This document shows positions 26,340 through 34,478 of a stretch of DNA of 64,000 nt, piece by piece. The DNA is from Turicibacter faecis. Its GTDB lineage: Bacteria > Bacillota_I > Bacilli_A > MOL361 > Turicibacteraceae. The notes beneath the pieces are model-generated. The model had not been told where the DNA came from and did not search any database. It saw nothing but the letters and a program-made list of their open reading frames with translations. The stretch covers positions 154,001 through 218,000 of the forward strand of contig NZ_AP028127.1 in the NCBI RefSeq assembly GCF_037076425.1, given 5' to 3'. The translations under genes were made by a program, and so were the position numbers. Every line of letters begins with the position of its first letter. Position 1 is the stretch's first letter.

Positions 26340-27323
26340 CTAATTGAGAATAGTATAGTAGTCTAAACGCCCTTCAACTTTTTGGATAAACCAAAATTCC
26401 TTTGAATCAACGATTTCTTTTTTTATAGTAATGATTTGCGTTAATGGATGAGGGGCATATTCGTTAGAAACGAGGCGTTCCTGAAATTCAACCGTATAGA
26501 TGACTTCATCATCAGAAGGCATCGTAGCAGAGACGACGTGGGCTGTTTCTAATGATGGAGATGATCCCCCTGTTACGAATCCATTTGTTTGAATATAGGA
26601 TAGGACCTTAGATCTTAATGGTTTAGAAAGTGCGACGTATTGAAGTCCCCCGTTACGATATTGAAGCCCGTGAATCCACAAAGCAAGTGCTTCTTCTTTA
26701 GTCAAAGGGGAGAGGACGCGTTGGAAATGAGTGATTTTTTCGTCTAACATGTCACGGGTTGGATAAGTAATGTGAACTTCCGATTTTGTTTCATCAATGG
26801 TTGCGAGAAATAAAGTGTTTAACCAGTTAGCACCCACATACAGTTGTTCTGTGCCCAGTTGGTAATCGTAAAGGGTAAACGTAATCGCAAAGGAACCGGA
26901 ATGGATTTCAAGGTAAAGGGGCGTCTGATTAAGAATAGCGGGACTGTCATTAGAAATAGGGTAGGGCGATAGGGTGAATCCTTGAAGTCGACTTGCAAGA
27001 GGGTAATCTAAAGAGGCATTGGCCAATCCATTGAGGTAGGATAAGTATTCTTGTTGTTTGAGATAATTATCAACAGTAACAGAAATGGTTTTTGTTTCTG
27101 GGTGATAGGAGTAGTTAGTGCCGCCCATATTTTTTATGAACCATTCGAATGGAACTAGCAATTCCTGTTTATGATGAATGAGTTTATAGGGACAATCCGC
27201 AGCCGTCTTGTTTAAAAAAATCTGCTTTTCATCTGCCGCATGGACAGGAGGGCGCCCAAAATTAAAAAGGATAAGGTAAAGAAAACCGAGTATGAATAGC
27301 AAAGAAAGTCGTTGTTTTTTCAT
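26340..27323 (-). CDS. Secreted protein with stalk-like (copper amine oxidase N-terminal) domain
   Basis: A 327-residue exported protein: signal peptide at residues 1-29 ending near VHAA, then a segment of the kind called copper-amine-oxidase N-terminal or stalk domain (LLVPFEWFIKNMGG, TKTISVTV). Such domains bind wall material in Bacillota and carry no oxidase activity. The C-terminal half is beta-rich and unassigned. ATG 27323 follows a GAGGA site; the in-frame start at 27350 does not. It lies convergent to the carboxypeptidase, and both probably act at the cell surface. Confidence 0.65.
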   Translation of the reverse strand: MKKQRLSLLFILGFLYLILFNFGRPPVHAADEKQIFLNKTAADCPYKLIHHKQELLVPFEWFIKNMGGTNYSYHPETKTISVTVDNYLKQQEYLSYLNGLANASLDYPLASRLQGFTLSPYPISNDSPAILNQTPLYLEIHSGSFAITFTLYDYQLGTEQLYVGANWLNTLFLATIDETKSEVHITYPTRDMLDEKITHFQRVLSPLTKEEALALWIHGLQYRNGGLQYVALSKPLRSKVLSYIQTNGFVTGGSSPSLETAHVVSATMPSDDEVIYTVEFQERLVSNEYAPHPLTQIITIKKEIVDSKEFWFIQKVEGRLDYYTILN

Positions 27324-27518
27324 GAAATATTCCTCATTATTAGTTGTCATTTATGTTGGGTAAGAAAATTAGGAGTCTTCATCTAACGGATAAATTTTTG
27401 TTTATCTATAGCTTGTCCTAAATAGGAGGCACTTATTCTCATTAAAAGTGTTAAACGCTCGAATAAAAATTGAGAAATATTGTAAGAATAAGAGTACTAT
27501 AAGATAGGGAATGATATT

Positions 27519-28310
27519 ATGAATTTAAAAAAGGAAGTTGCGCATCAACCATTTTCATGTGAAATTGCAGGCGCTAAAACGGCCGTTATTTTTATCCACG
27601 GAATTTTAGAAGGTCCGTATCAATTTCATGGATTATCTGAGAAAATTTTAGACTTAGGGGTTTCCTCATTTGGTCTTTTACTCCCAGGTCATGGAGGAAG
27701 TGCGAGACAGTTTGCGAAAAGTCATCGTCGTCAATGGGTCCGTTATGTCGATTGTCAAATTGAGGCGATTTCAAAAAGATATCCACAAATTATTTTGGTC
27801 GGACATTCAATGGGGACTTTGCTTTCATTACTTGCTTGTCGTAAGCATCCCTCGATTATTGGTGTCGTTTGTTTAGCAACCCCTTTAGCAGTAAAGGTCA
27901 ATTTAAAAGGGTTTATTTGTTCATTAAAGGTTTTAACCGGGCGATATAGTCAAGAGGATGATTACGTTTTGGCCAGTTATCGGGCATGGAGTATTTCGAA
28001 GGGATCGTGGGGCGATTATCTTCATTGGATTCCAAGGTATTTGGATTTATTTCATTTAATGTACGAAACGAAAAGAGAGCTTCCTTCGGTGAGACAACCT
28101 TTGCTTTTTATTCACTGTCAACAGGACGAATTTGTCCGCGGTAAAACCACAAAAATTTTAAAGAATAAATTGAGAGGACATGATTACGAACTGCTTGAAT
28201 TATGCGAATCGGGGCATTTCTACTATCGAAATGATGAGGGGACACAATTAGAAGAGGCAATCTTAGCTTTTATTACTAAGTGTCAACAACAACATAATAA
28301 AAAAAGATGA
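27519..28310 (+). CDS. Alpha/beta hydrolase (carboxylesterase/lysophospholipase type)
   Basis: A 263-residue alpha/beta-hydrolase fold enzyme. Oxyanion motif FIHGILEG near 25-32, nucleophile elbow GHSMG with Ser97, acid likely in HCQQDEFV, and catalytic His in CESGHFYYR near the end. This set is like monoacylglycerol lipase or carboxylesterase proteins (Est30-like). No signal peptide is present, so it is cytoplasmic. The ribosome site is weak (GGGAATGAT). The hairpin after the gene overlaps its last codons. Confidence 0.82.
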   Translation: MNLKKEVAHQPFSCEIAGAKTAVIFIHGILEGPYQFHGLSEKILDLGVSSFGLLLPGHGGSARQFAKSHRRQWVRYVDCQIEAISKRYPQIILVGHSMGTLLSLLACRKHPSIIGVVCLATPLAVKVNLKGFICSLKVLTGRYSQEDDYVLASYRAWSISKGSWGDYLHWIPRYLDLFHLMYETKRELPSVRQPLLFIHCQQDEFVRGKTTKILKNKLRGHDYELLELCESGHFYYRNDEGTQLEEAILAFITKCQQQHNKKR

Positions 28311-28333
28311 CTTAGGTGGTCATCTTTTTTTTG
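28305..28333. terminator. Bidirectional terminator
   Basis: GATGAC and GTCATC around TTAGGTG, flanked by A7 and T8; it separates two convergent genes. Confidence 0.8.
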
Positions 28334-28335
28334 AT

Positions 28336-28941
28336 TTATTTTACCCCAACGATACTAAATAGGCTATAAGGATGGTTTTTATGTTTTAATGGCTTGTATC
28401 CCGAATAAAACTTACGTCCGAGAACGTCTTTTAGTCCGGCATCTGTTAAATGAGTCACCATTTCATTAATTTTAAATCCATGATGTCCTTCAAAATTTGG
28501 TTCTTCAGAGTAAAAGGCTCCGTTATCACGAAGTAAATCGACAATAATGAGTTTTCCATGTTTTTTTAAATAACTCGCTAACTTATTGATGATAGGTTGG
28601 ACGTCTTTGATAGGACTCATCACCATGGCGGCGTAAATAACGTCAAAGGTTTGATCGAAGTTAGACGTTAGAATATCTCCCGTAAATGTTTTAATATGAC
28701 TAATATGATGTGCTTTAAGTGTGTTCTCGAAGACTTCTATGTCTCGTTTTGAGCTATCCACCATGAGTCCTGATGCGATTTTGTGTTGTAGATTTAAGGA
28801 GATTAGACCTGTTTGACATCCGAATTCCATGACTTCAAGTGGACCATGACCGATATAGCTTTCAATTTCTTGACTAATCGCATGTACGCGTTTTTTACAG
28901 ATATCTGTCTCTGTTTTTTCTTCAACCTGATTGAAATTCAA
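28336..28941 (-). CDS. Class I SAM-dependent methyltransferase
   Basis: A 201-residue methyltransferase. Motif I is VMEFGCQTGLISLNL near 40-54, the acidic loop end is VDSSKRDIEVF near 72-82, and motif IV is FDVIYAAMVM. The substrate is not predictable. The start is a TTG at 28941 with GGGAGTG upstream. The first codons read as TTGAAATTCAAA on the plus strand, which by chance resembles the FabT-like box. Monocistronic. Confidence 0.82.
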   Translation of the reverse strand: MNFNQVEEKTETDICKKRVHAISQEIESYIGHGPLEVMEFGCQTGLISLNLQHKIASGLMVDSSKRDIEVFENTLKAHHISHIKTFTGDILTSNFDQTFDVIYAAMVMSPIKDVQPIINKLASYLKKHGKLIIVDLLRDNGAFYSEEPNFEGHHGFKINEMVTHLTDAGLKDVLGRKFYSGYKPLKHKNHPYSLFSIVGVK

Positions 28942-29402
28942 ACTTTATCACTCCCTTTAAAAATTTTCGTAATAGTACTATTCTATCACATTTCAGTTGT
29001 TTTAGAAGTTTTTAGAGGAGATTACTTATCATCATTAATTGACAGTGGCCCCTTCAGCTTAGTGACTGTTGGGGAGAGAATTTGTTGTTTTATTTTATAA
29101 AAAATGGGGCATAATTTTAGGACAGAGTGAATAGAATGTGGTATCAAACGCCAGGATGGAGGAGGAGTATTCGTTTGAATCAGTCTATAGACTTAGCCCC
29201 GTAATGGTGGTAAGATAATGGCAACAAGAGGTCGATGTGGCGTTGAATAAAGCTTTGAATAGTTTATTGTCTAATTAGACCGTTCTTCTATCATCCTAAT
29301 CAAACAACTGAATCCGTTTCATCAGGGGTGAAAGTCATTTACCTTATTTAAAGAAGCTATTTTGTATGATGAAATAATATTATTTAAAGGGAGAGTTAAG
29401 AG
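28942..29402. other. Gene-poor spacer
   Basis: No supported gene. A short frame at about 29211-29278 reads protein-like (QQEVDVALNKALNSLL) but has an in-frame stop and no start. It may be a relic. Confidence 0.35.
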
Positions 29403-30071
29403 ATGTTAAAGCGTAAGTCAATTAAAGAAGTCGTTGTAGAGGGAGTAGGCGCCATTTGGTTTTTTTTAGCGCTCGTTTCAACGGTGGTATTAATTGTACT
29501 AAATTGTACTCCAATTTATCGATATGTGATTAATCGGTACCAATTAACAACGATAACTGGGTTATCAGAGGAAAAACTAATGCTCAATTATAAAAGTATG
29601 ATTTCCTATTTACAAAGCCCTTCACGTGGGATGTTACAGTTACCGGATTTTTCAATGAGTGAGGCGGGAATGATACACTTTGCGGAAGTTAAGCATATCT
29701 TTCTTGTGTTATACGTGATTGTTCTGTTATTTATTCTAGCATTTGGGGTATTTCTTGTCACACGACATCATCATAAGGATAAATGTATTTTATCGACGTT
29801 TAATCGAGGGGCTAATTTAACCTTCTTAACGTTTGGAATTTTAATCTTCTTTATTACTATCAATTTTTCGGGAACATTCACCGTGTTTCATAAACTCTTT
29901 TTTAATAATAATTATTGGATGTTTGATTATCGAACAGATCCTGTTATCTTAGCGTTACCTGAGCAACTATTTATGATTATTAGCATCATTATTATTATGA
30001 GCTTATTCGCTATTTGTGGATATATTAAGTATGTTTATTATAAAGGAAAGAAAAGTCTAGCTGCTCGTTAG
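29403..30071 (+). CDS. TIGR01906/DUF1461 family membrane protein
   Basis: A 222-residue integral membrane protein with helices near 17-38, 98-118, 135-158 and 185-212. The segment between helices 1 and 2 (LMLNYKSMISYLQSP, ending FAEVKHIF) matches the conserved extracellular domain of TIGR01906. Function is unknown. AAAGGGAG precedes the ATG. The gene lies 41 bp upstream of a patatin gene, with a hairpin over its stop codon between them. Confidence 0.8.
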   Translation: MLKRKSIKEVVVEGVGAIWFFLALVSTVVLIVLNCTPIYRYVINRYQLTTITGLSEEKLMLNYKSMISYLQSPSRGMLQLPDFSMSEAGMIHFAEVKHIFLVLYVIVLLFILAFGVFLVTRHHHKDKCILSTFNRGANLTFLTFGILIFFITINFSGTFTVFHKLFFNNNYWMFDYRTDPVILALPEQLFMIISIIIIMSLFAICGYIKYVYYKGKKSLAAR

Positions 30072-30078
30072 ACTTTTT
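30051..30078 (+). terminator. Terminator overlapping the stop codon
   Basis: AAAAGTCTA pairs with TAGACTTTT around GCTGCTCG, then TT; the stop TAG is inside the stem. Confidence 0.7.
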
Positions 30079-30112
30079 TCATCATCTATGGATGTGAACT
30101 AGGAGGGATACG

Positions 30113-31069
30113 ATGATATTTCGTGGACGAAAGCTATTTAACTTGAAAGTTGGTTTAGTATTAGCAGGTGGAGGGGCTAAAGGGGCCTACCAAGCAGGAG
30201 TCATACGCGCATTGTGGGATCTAGACTTAATTAATAATATCGATGTCGTATCCGGCGTTTCAATTGGTACATTGAATGCCCTTTGCTTATGCATGAAAGA
30301 TAAGGATTTGATCGAACGTAGCTGGCGATCACTCTCGTATTCGAAAATCGTTACTAAATCGGACTCCATTAAACTTAGTTATCTGAGTGACCTGATTAAA
30401 CGATTTACAACGCATACCGGTGATTTCACTAAAGCTTCCGGTCTTGAGTTAAGTGAGTTAGGATTAATCTCGCAAAAAGGTATCCGTGATTACATTCAGG
30501 AGTTTGTAGACGTTGGGACACTAAATCAAACGAAGATAGAGGTTTATTGTTGCGCATATAACGTGACAGATGGTTATCCAGAATATTTTAAATTAAACGA
30601 GTATAGTGAAGAAGAGGTCATTGATATTACACTCGGCTCATGTGCGGTTCCGTATATTTTTCCGTCAATCACGTTTAAAGGAAAGCAGTATGCTGATGGG
30701 GGGATTAATAATCCTCGATACAGTCGGGCTAATGCGGATAATGTCCCCATTGCCCCGTTAAAAAATCATGATTTAGATTTAATTATTGTAGTCCACTTAA
30801 CTTATACGGATAAAGTCGACCGACGACTTTATCCACATGCCCGCTTGATTGAGATTTATCCCTCTAACTCATTAGAATTAATCAATGGATCAGGAACTCT
30901 AAACTTTAATCAGGCATCAATTACAGAAAAGATTCAAATGGGTTATCGGGATACATTAGTAACTCTTTCCCCGATGTTGATTGCCCTTTTAAAGGGAAAA
31001 GACATTACGCCATATATTAGACAACACGCTAAATGGAACGAACAATTTTTAAAAAAATACCAAAAGTAA
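30113..31069 (+). CDS. Patatin-like phospholipase
   Basis: A serine lipid acyl hydrolase with a Ser-Asp dyad. Oxyanion loop GGGAKG at 19-24, nucleophile elbow GVSIG with Ser50, and catalytic Asp in YADGGINN near 198. Length 318. No signal peptide is seen. Related bacterial proteins (RssA/YchK type) are cytoplasmic with unclear substrates. AGGAGGGA lies six bases before the ATG. A charged N-terminal MIFRGRKLFN could associate with the membrane. Confidence 0.88.
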   Translation: MIFRGRKLFNLKVGLVLAGGGAKGAYQAGVIRALWDLDLINNIDVVSGVSIGTLNALCLCMKDKDLIERSWRSLSYSKIVTKSDSIKLSYLSDLIKRFTTHTGDFTKASGLELSELGLISQKGIRDYIQEFVDVGTLNQTKIEVYCCAYNVTDGYPEYFKLNEYSEEEVIDITLGSCAVPYIFPSITFKGKQYADGGINNPRYSRANADNVPIAPLKNHDLDLIIVVHLTYTDKVDRRLYPHARLIEIYPSNSLELINGSGTLNFNQASITEKIQMGYRDTLVTLSPMLIALLKGKDITPYIRQHAKWNEQFLKKYQK

Positions 31070-31404
31070 AGACCATTTTTTATTCATGAACATAAACTAT
31101 ATAAGTCTATATACCATGCACAACGGATGGCATATGTGATAACACGCCCTGTATTCAATGGCTTACTTGGAAGATGCCGAGAATCAAAGATGGGGCCAGT
31201 GATAACAGAACCGATACTTTTTTGACAGGGTTAACAGGTCTAGTTGTATCATCATCTGATGGGTGTTGGAATTAGGTCTATAAAGGATGAAGGGTGGTTT
31301 TGTTTATATGTAAATGGGTTTGATAAAAAAATAGCTTTTAACGTTGGGCGGGAGTCTTTTCGGTATTGCTAAAAGTCCTTATATTAATGGGTAGGAGGAA
31401 GGTT
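31070..31404. other. Gene-poor spacer
   Basis: No gene supported. A 60-codon open frame near 31120-31275 lacks a start and has an odd Cys/Trp-rich composition, so it is not called. Confidence 0.4.
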
Positions 31405-31548
31405 ATGATGTTAACCTTAACGTGTTTAATTATATTTTTACTCCTTATATTGAAGCTATCCGGCGCTATTGTAAAAGCGGGGTTTAAATATGGATTGCCC
31501 GCTTATCTTCTCTATAAGTTTGTGGAATATCAAGGGGAAATCGGTTAA
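31405..31548 (+). CDS. Tiny membrane protein (47 aa)
   Basis: ATG 31405 has TAGGAGGAAGG just upstream, a better start than the in-frame one at 31366. The product begins MMLTLTCLIIFLLLILKLSG, a single membrane helix, then an amphipathic segment with KAGFKYGLP and a polar tail. No family is recognised. One of the very small membrane genes of this window. Confidence 0.55.
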   Translation: MMLTLTCLIIFLLLILKLSGAIVKAGFKYGLPAYLLYKFVEYQGEIG

Positions 31549-31802
31549 GCTAATGGGGATGGATAAGGTTTAGGTAATCGTCTCATTCTTTTTCCCCTTA
31601 GGTCTATTTTGAAGCGATGGCAGGATTGTCATCGTTTTTATCTTAATTTTTTTAATGATTTAAGGACTTTATCATAAGATATAAGGAGGGAGAGAAGAAA
31701 TATTAAGAATCTCGTTCGTTAGACTTGATTATCTCGGATTATTTTTTTATGATAGAGAGGTAATGTCGAAATTTGACCACTTGGGGAGAAAGTAGGAAAG
31801 CT

Positions 31803-32267
31803 ATGTTTATTGTAAAGGCGGCTGTTTTATTTAGTTTTATTTTTCTAACAATTAGGAGTATTCGATCGATTATTAGACGTGAGCGATTAATCTCATATAA
31901 AAGATATGTAGAGGGAGTAAAATCGGGGATTGCGGAATTAAATACTGATATTGTTCAGGTAGCGACGGAGACGTATCAGGAAGCGGGGATTGTTGTAGAT
32001 GTTAGCGCACTGATTAATCGGATTGTTCGATTAATGGGAATGGCATTGGTCTTCCATCCTGTGATTGGGGCCTTTATTTATCAACGTCCTGGGGTGACAA
32101 TGGCCTGTTTTTTATTATCGATGTTTCACTTAATTGGTGATTTTGCCTTAGAACAGTTAATTGCCGGAAAAGAAAAAGCGAGTTATTTTATGATTGGGTA
32201 TTTAACCGATCACTTGGTGTTGATTTTAAATATTGTTATTTCGGTACTTATGGTAATTTATTTATAA
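31803..32267 (+). CDS. Membrane protein, unknown function
   Basis: A 154-residue protein with an N-terminal membrane helix (FIVKAAVLFSFIFL), a polar region of about 60 residues (RRERLISYKRY to TYQEAGIVV), then hydrophobic segments near 75-95, 98-120 and 132-153. ATG 31803 has TAGGAAA upstream; the in-frame TTG at 31773 is weaker. A terminator follows nine bases after the stop. No family recognised. Confidence 0.6.
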   Translation: MFIVKAAVLFSFIFLTIRSIRSIIRRERLISYKRYVEGVKSGIAELNTDIVQVATETYQEAGIVVDVSALINRIVRLMGMALVFHPVIGAFIYQRPGVTMACFLLSMFHLIGDFALEQLIAGKEKASYFMIGYLTDHLVLILNIVISVLMVIYL

Positions 32268-32277
32268 ATGACGAAAG

Positions 32278-32311
32278 CCACGAAGGGGAATCCATCGTGG
32301 CTTTCTTTTTG
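32278..32311 (+). terminator. Intrinsic terminator
   Basis: AAAGCCACGA and TCGTGGCTTT with an 11-base loop, then CTTTTT. Confidence 0.85.
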
Positions 32312-32434
32312 TTTAGGAAGTAGAAAGAAGGCTAAAAGTTAGAATTACTTAGCATATAAGACTATAGATAGCCGTTTATTATATTGTCCTAAAATATTAA
32401 AATCATACCTCTAATGATAAATAGTGTTAAAAAG

Positions 32435-32755
32435 TTAAGTGTAGATGATCAGAATAATAGGAAAGATAAGTTTAATGAATAGGACGAAGAGTAGGGTAAT
32501 TCCTAAGAAGAGGTAAGCCTTAGAGCGACCACTAGTCTCACGCAAGCGATGACAGGTTTTAATTAACCGCTCCTTTTTCCTATCCGTCAAAAGATCATAA
32601 CAAAGAGAGAATCCATTAATCAGAAGCAACAGCGTGGCTAAACCCAAGTGTGCCTTTAAGAAAATAATTAGAAATAAACCGAGTAAAAGGCTAGAATAGA
32701 CCATCACCTTTCGAATCTTCAAAAATAAACTTATTTTACCAGTTAAATCGTCCAT
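32435..32755 (-). CDS. Small membrane protein, unknown function
   Basis: A 106-residue protein with helices near 15-33, 36-55 and 80-104. A basic loop (RKKERLIKTCHRLRETSGRSK) separates the second and third helices and is probably cytoplasmic. AGGGAGGA lies upstream of the ATG. The aldo/keto reductase lies 40 bp upstream on the same strand and may be co-transcribed. No family is recognised. Confidence 0.55.
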   Translation of the reverse strand: MDDLTGKISLFLKIRKVMVYSSLLLGLFLIIFLKAHLGLATLLLLINGFSLCYDLLTDRKKERLIKTCHRLRETSGRSKAYLFLGITLLFVLFIKLIFPIILIIYT

Positions 32756-32795
32756 GGAATCCTCCCTAGTTTAAAATTGCTTGCCCTAGAAAAGT

Positions 32796-33731
32796 TTAAT
32801 AGTAATCTTTGGCATCGATAGGCAAATCGAGAGTTTTCATAAAATCCATTAACTGCTCAGGGCGACTTGCGCCGGCCAATGCACACATTGGCAGTGTTTG
32901 CGTCGTTAAATAACCCATGATGATTTGTGATAGCGTTGCGTCATACTTTGTTGCTAAATGATTTAAGTGATGAGCAAGACGAAGATTCTCTTCTGTATAG
33001 TATGGGCTTTGACTCACATCAACGCCATTGTTAAGCTTTGTAAAGAATCCGCTACATAAACTAAAATAAGGCATAGCTAACACGTTGGATTCCTTGTGGA
33101 AGGCTAGCATTTCCTCATCCATCGTCACCATTGTTTCATCGGGATAAGGTGCCATCGTGTTAGAAGCTACATTATAAAGTGCTTGATTAGCAACGAATCC
33201 GCGGTACCCTTTTTCTTTACAATAGTCCATGGCCTCTTTTATTCGCGCAGTTGTCCAGTTTGAACAACCGTAATATTTTATTTTTCCGGCACGAACAAAG
33301 TCCTGCATCGTTTCGATGAGTTCGGCAACAGGACGATTTAGATCATCACGGTGGTAAAAATAAATGTCCAAGCAGTCAATTCCGAGGGCCTCTAAACTTT
33401 TATTTAAGTCGTAGGTCATCTCTTCTTTACTGAGTCTGCTCGTGTTCATTTCGTTTAGTGGGGGATGACCTCCCTTTGAAATGATAACTAAATCCTCATG
33501 ATGTCCTCGATGTTTTAACCAATCACCGATGACACGTTCAGAACGGCCAATTTCCCCAGCAACCCAATCGCTATAAATACGGGCAGTATCGATGACATTT
33601 CCACCTAGTTCCACATATAAATCTAGCATTTTAAAGGCCTCTTCATTATCCCAAGCAATTCCGGCATTTGCGGTTCCAAAGCCAATTGGACATAAGGATA
33701 AGGTCGTATCTTTAATTTGAATTCGTTTCAT
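32796..33731 (-). CDS. Aldo/keto reductase
   Basis: An NADPH-dependent carbonyl reductase of the TIM-barrel AKR superfamily. The catalytic tetrad is visible: D48 and Y53 in NVIDTARIYSDW, K86 in VIISKGGHP and H127 in IYFYHRDD. Length is 311. The early GFGTANAGIAW and late GASRPEQLMD fit cofactor-binding loops. The sequence is closest in style to the AKR groups that reduce sugar or small aldehyde substrates; the substrate is unknown. AGGAGTG precedes the ATG. Confidence 0.92.
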   Translation of the reverse strand: MKRIQIKDTTLSLCPIGFGTANAGIAWDNEEAFKMLDLYVELGGNVIDTARIYSDWVAGEIGRSERVIGDWLKHRGHHEDLVIISKGGHPPLNEMNTSRLSKEEMTYDLNKSLEALGIDCLDIYFYHRDDLNRPVAELIETMQDFVRAGKIKYYGCSNWTTARIKEAMDYCKEKGYRGFVANQALYNVASNTMAPYPDETMVTMDEEMLAFHKESNVLAMPYFSLCSGFFTKLNNGVDVSQSPYYTEENLRLAHHLNHLATKYDATLSQIIMGYLTTQTLPMCALAGASRPEQLMDFMKTLDLPIDAKDYY

Positions 33732-33889
33732 AACTTCACTCCTTTAGGCGATATCGTTAAAATTATGTCATGACTTTAACGATGAGTCTAGACATCAGGG
33801 AAAAAAAGGGTTCCTATTGTTTAAATTTTGAGAAGTTCCTTAAGAAAAACAAGAGGTGCGCATTGTTAGCGCTAAGCGATGCACTGTAT

Positions 33890-33919
33890 AAAAGCGAACC
33901 GTGTGAAGGATTCGCTTTT
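33890..33919. terminator. Terminator-like hairpin
   Basis: AAAAGCGAA and TTCGCTTTT with GTGTGAA-centred loop; it lies 18 bp beyond the stop of the minus gene at 33937. A second weak inverted repeat, GTGC/GCAC, lies at 33857-33883. Confidence 0.7.
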
Positions 33920-33936
33920 ATGGTTATCGTATTGAA

Positions 33937-34341
33937 TTAAAATTCTTGAAAAGGTTGTTCAGGAGAAGTAGAAGGATTCGTAAAGTCGAAAAACCATTCT
34001 TCTAAAAACTCTTCAATTTCAGTTGGAAGGTCCCCCGGAATTTGAGAATCAAAGTAATAAGGGTTTCCATTCATGTAATTTGCGATAATTTCTTCGCGAG
34101 ACGGTTGTGGTTGTTTCATCGTATAGTAGGCAATCGTTCCAGTAAAAAGGCACGATAGTGCACTGACAACAAGTAATCCCGTCAGCAACGAACGATTATC
34201 TTTTCGTAAAGTATCTAACCCCTTTTTAATTGAGGCCCCCATTAGGTGAGTCATAGAATCAAACAGTGTGCGCATCATTCGTGTTTCTGATTCGACCTTC
34301 TCCTCCTGATACTCGTGTGATCGCGTGTCCGTTGTATGCAT
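33937..34341 (-). CDS. Single-pass membrane protein, unknown function
   Basis: A 134-residue protein with a charged cytoplasmic-type N-terminal region, one membrane helix around 52-74 (SLLTGLLVVSALSCLFTG) and an acidic extracellular tail with Asn-Pro-Tyr-Tyr-type patches (NGNPYYFDSQIPGDLP, FLEEWFFDF). GGAGGGG lies just upstream of ATG 34341; the longer in-frame version from 34356 overlaps that site. Divergent from the GH3 gene. No family recognised. Confidence 0.55.
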   Translation of the reverse strand: MHTTDTRSHEYQEEKVESETRMMRTLFDSMTHLMGASIKKGLDTLRKDNRSLLTGLLVVSALSCLFTGTIAYYTMKQPQPSREEIIANYMNGNPYYFDSQIPGDLPTEIEEFLEEWFFDFTNPSTSPEQPFQEF

Positions 34342-34478
34342 TAAAATCCCCTCCAATAAACGCTTAACCTTAGTATATCATTATTACGTCCTAAAAAGTG
34401 TAAGAAAACTTTATTTTATTGGTATAAATAACTTTTAAACCCTGTGAATATACTGGGTAAAAGAGAGGAGGAGAGAGA

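Noticed and set aside
28930-28942. ATTGAAATTCAAA, a FabT-box-like sequence at the methyltransferase start
   Set aside because: It lies over the first codons of a methyltransferase gene unrelated to fatty acids; probably chance.
31120-31275. 60-codon open frame downstream of the patatin gene
   Set aside because: No start codon, no ribosome site, odd residue composition.
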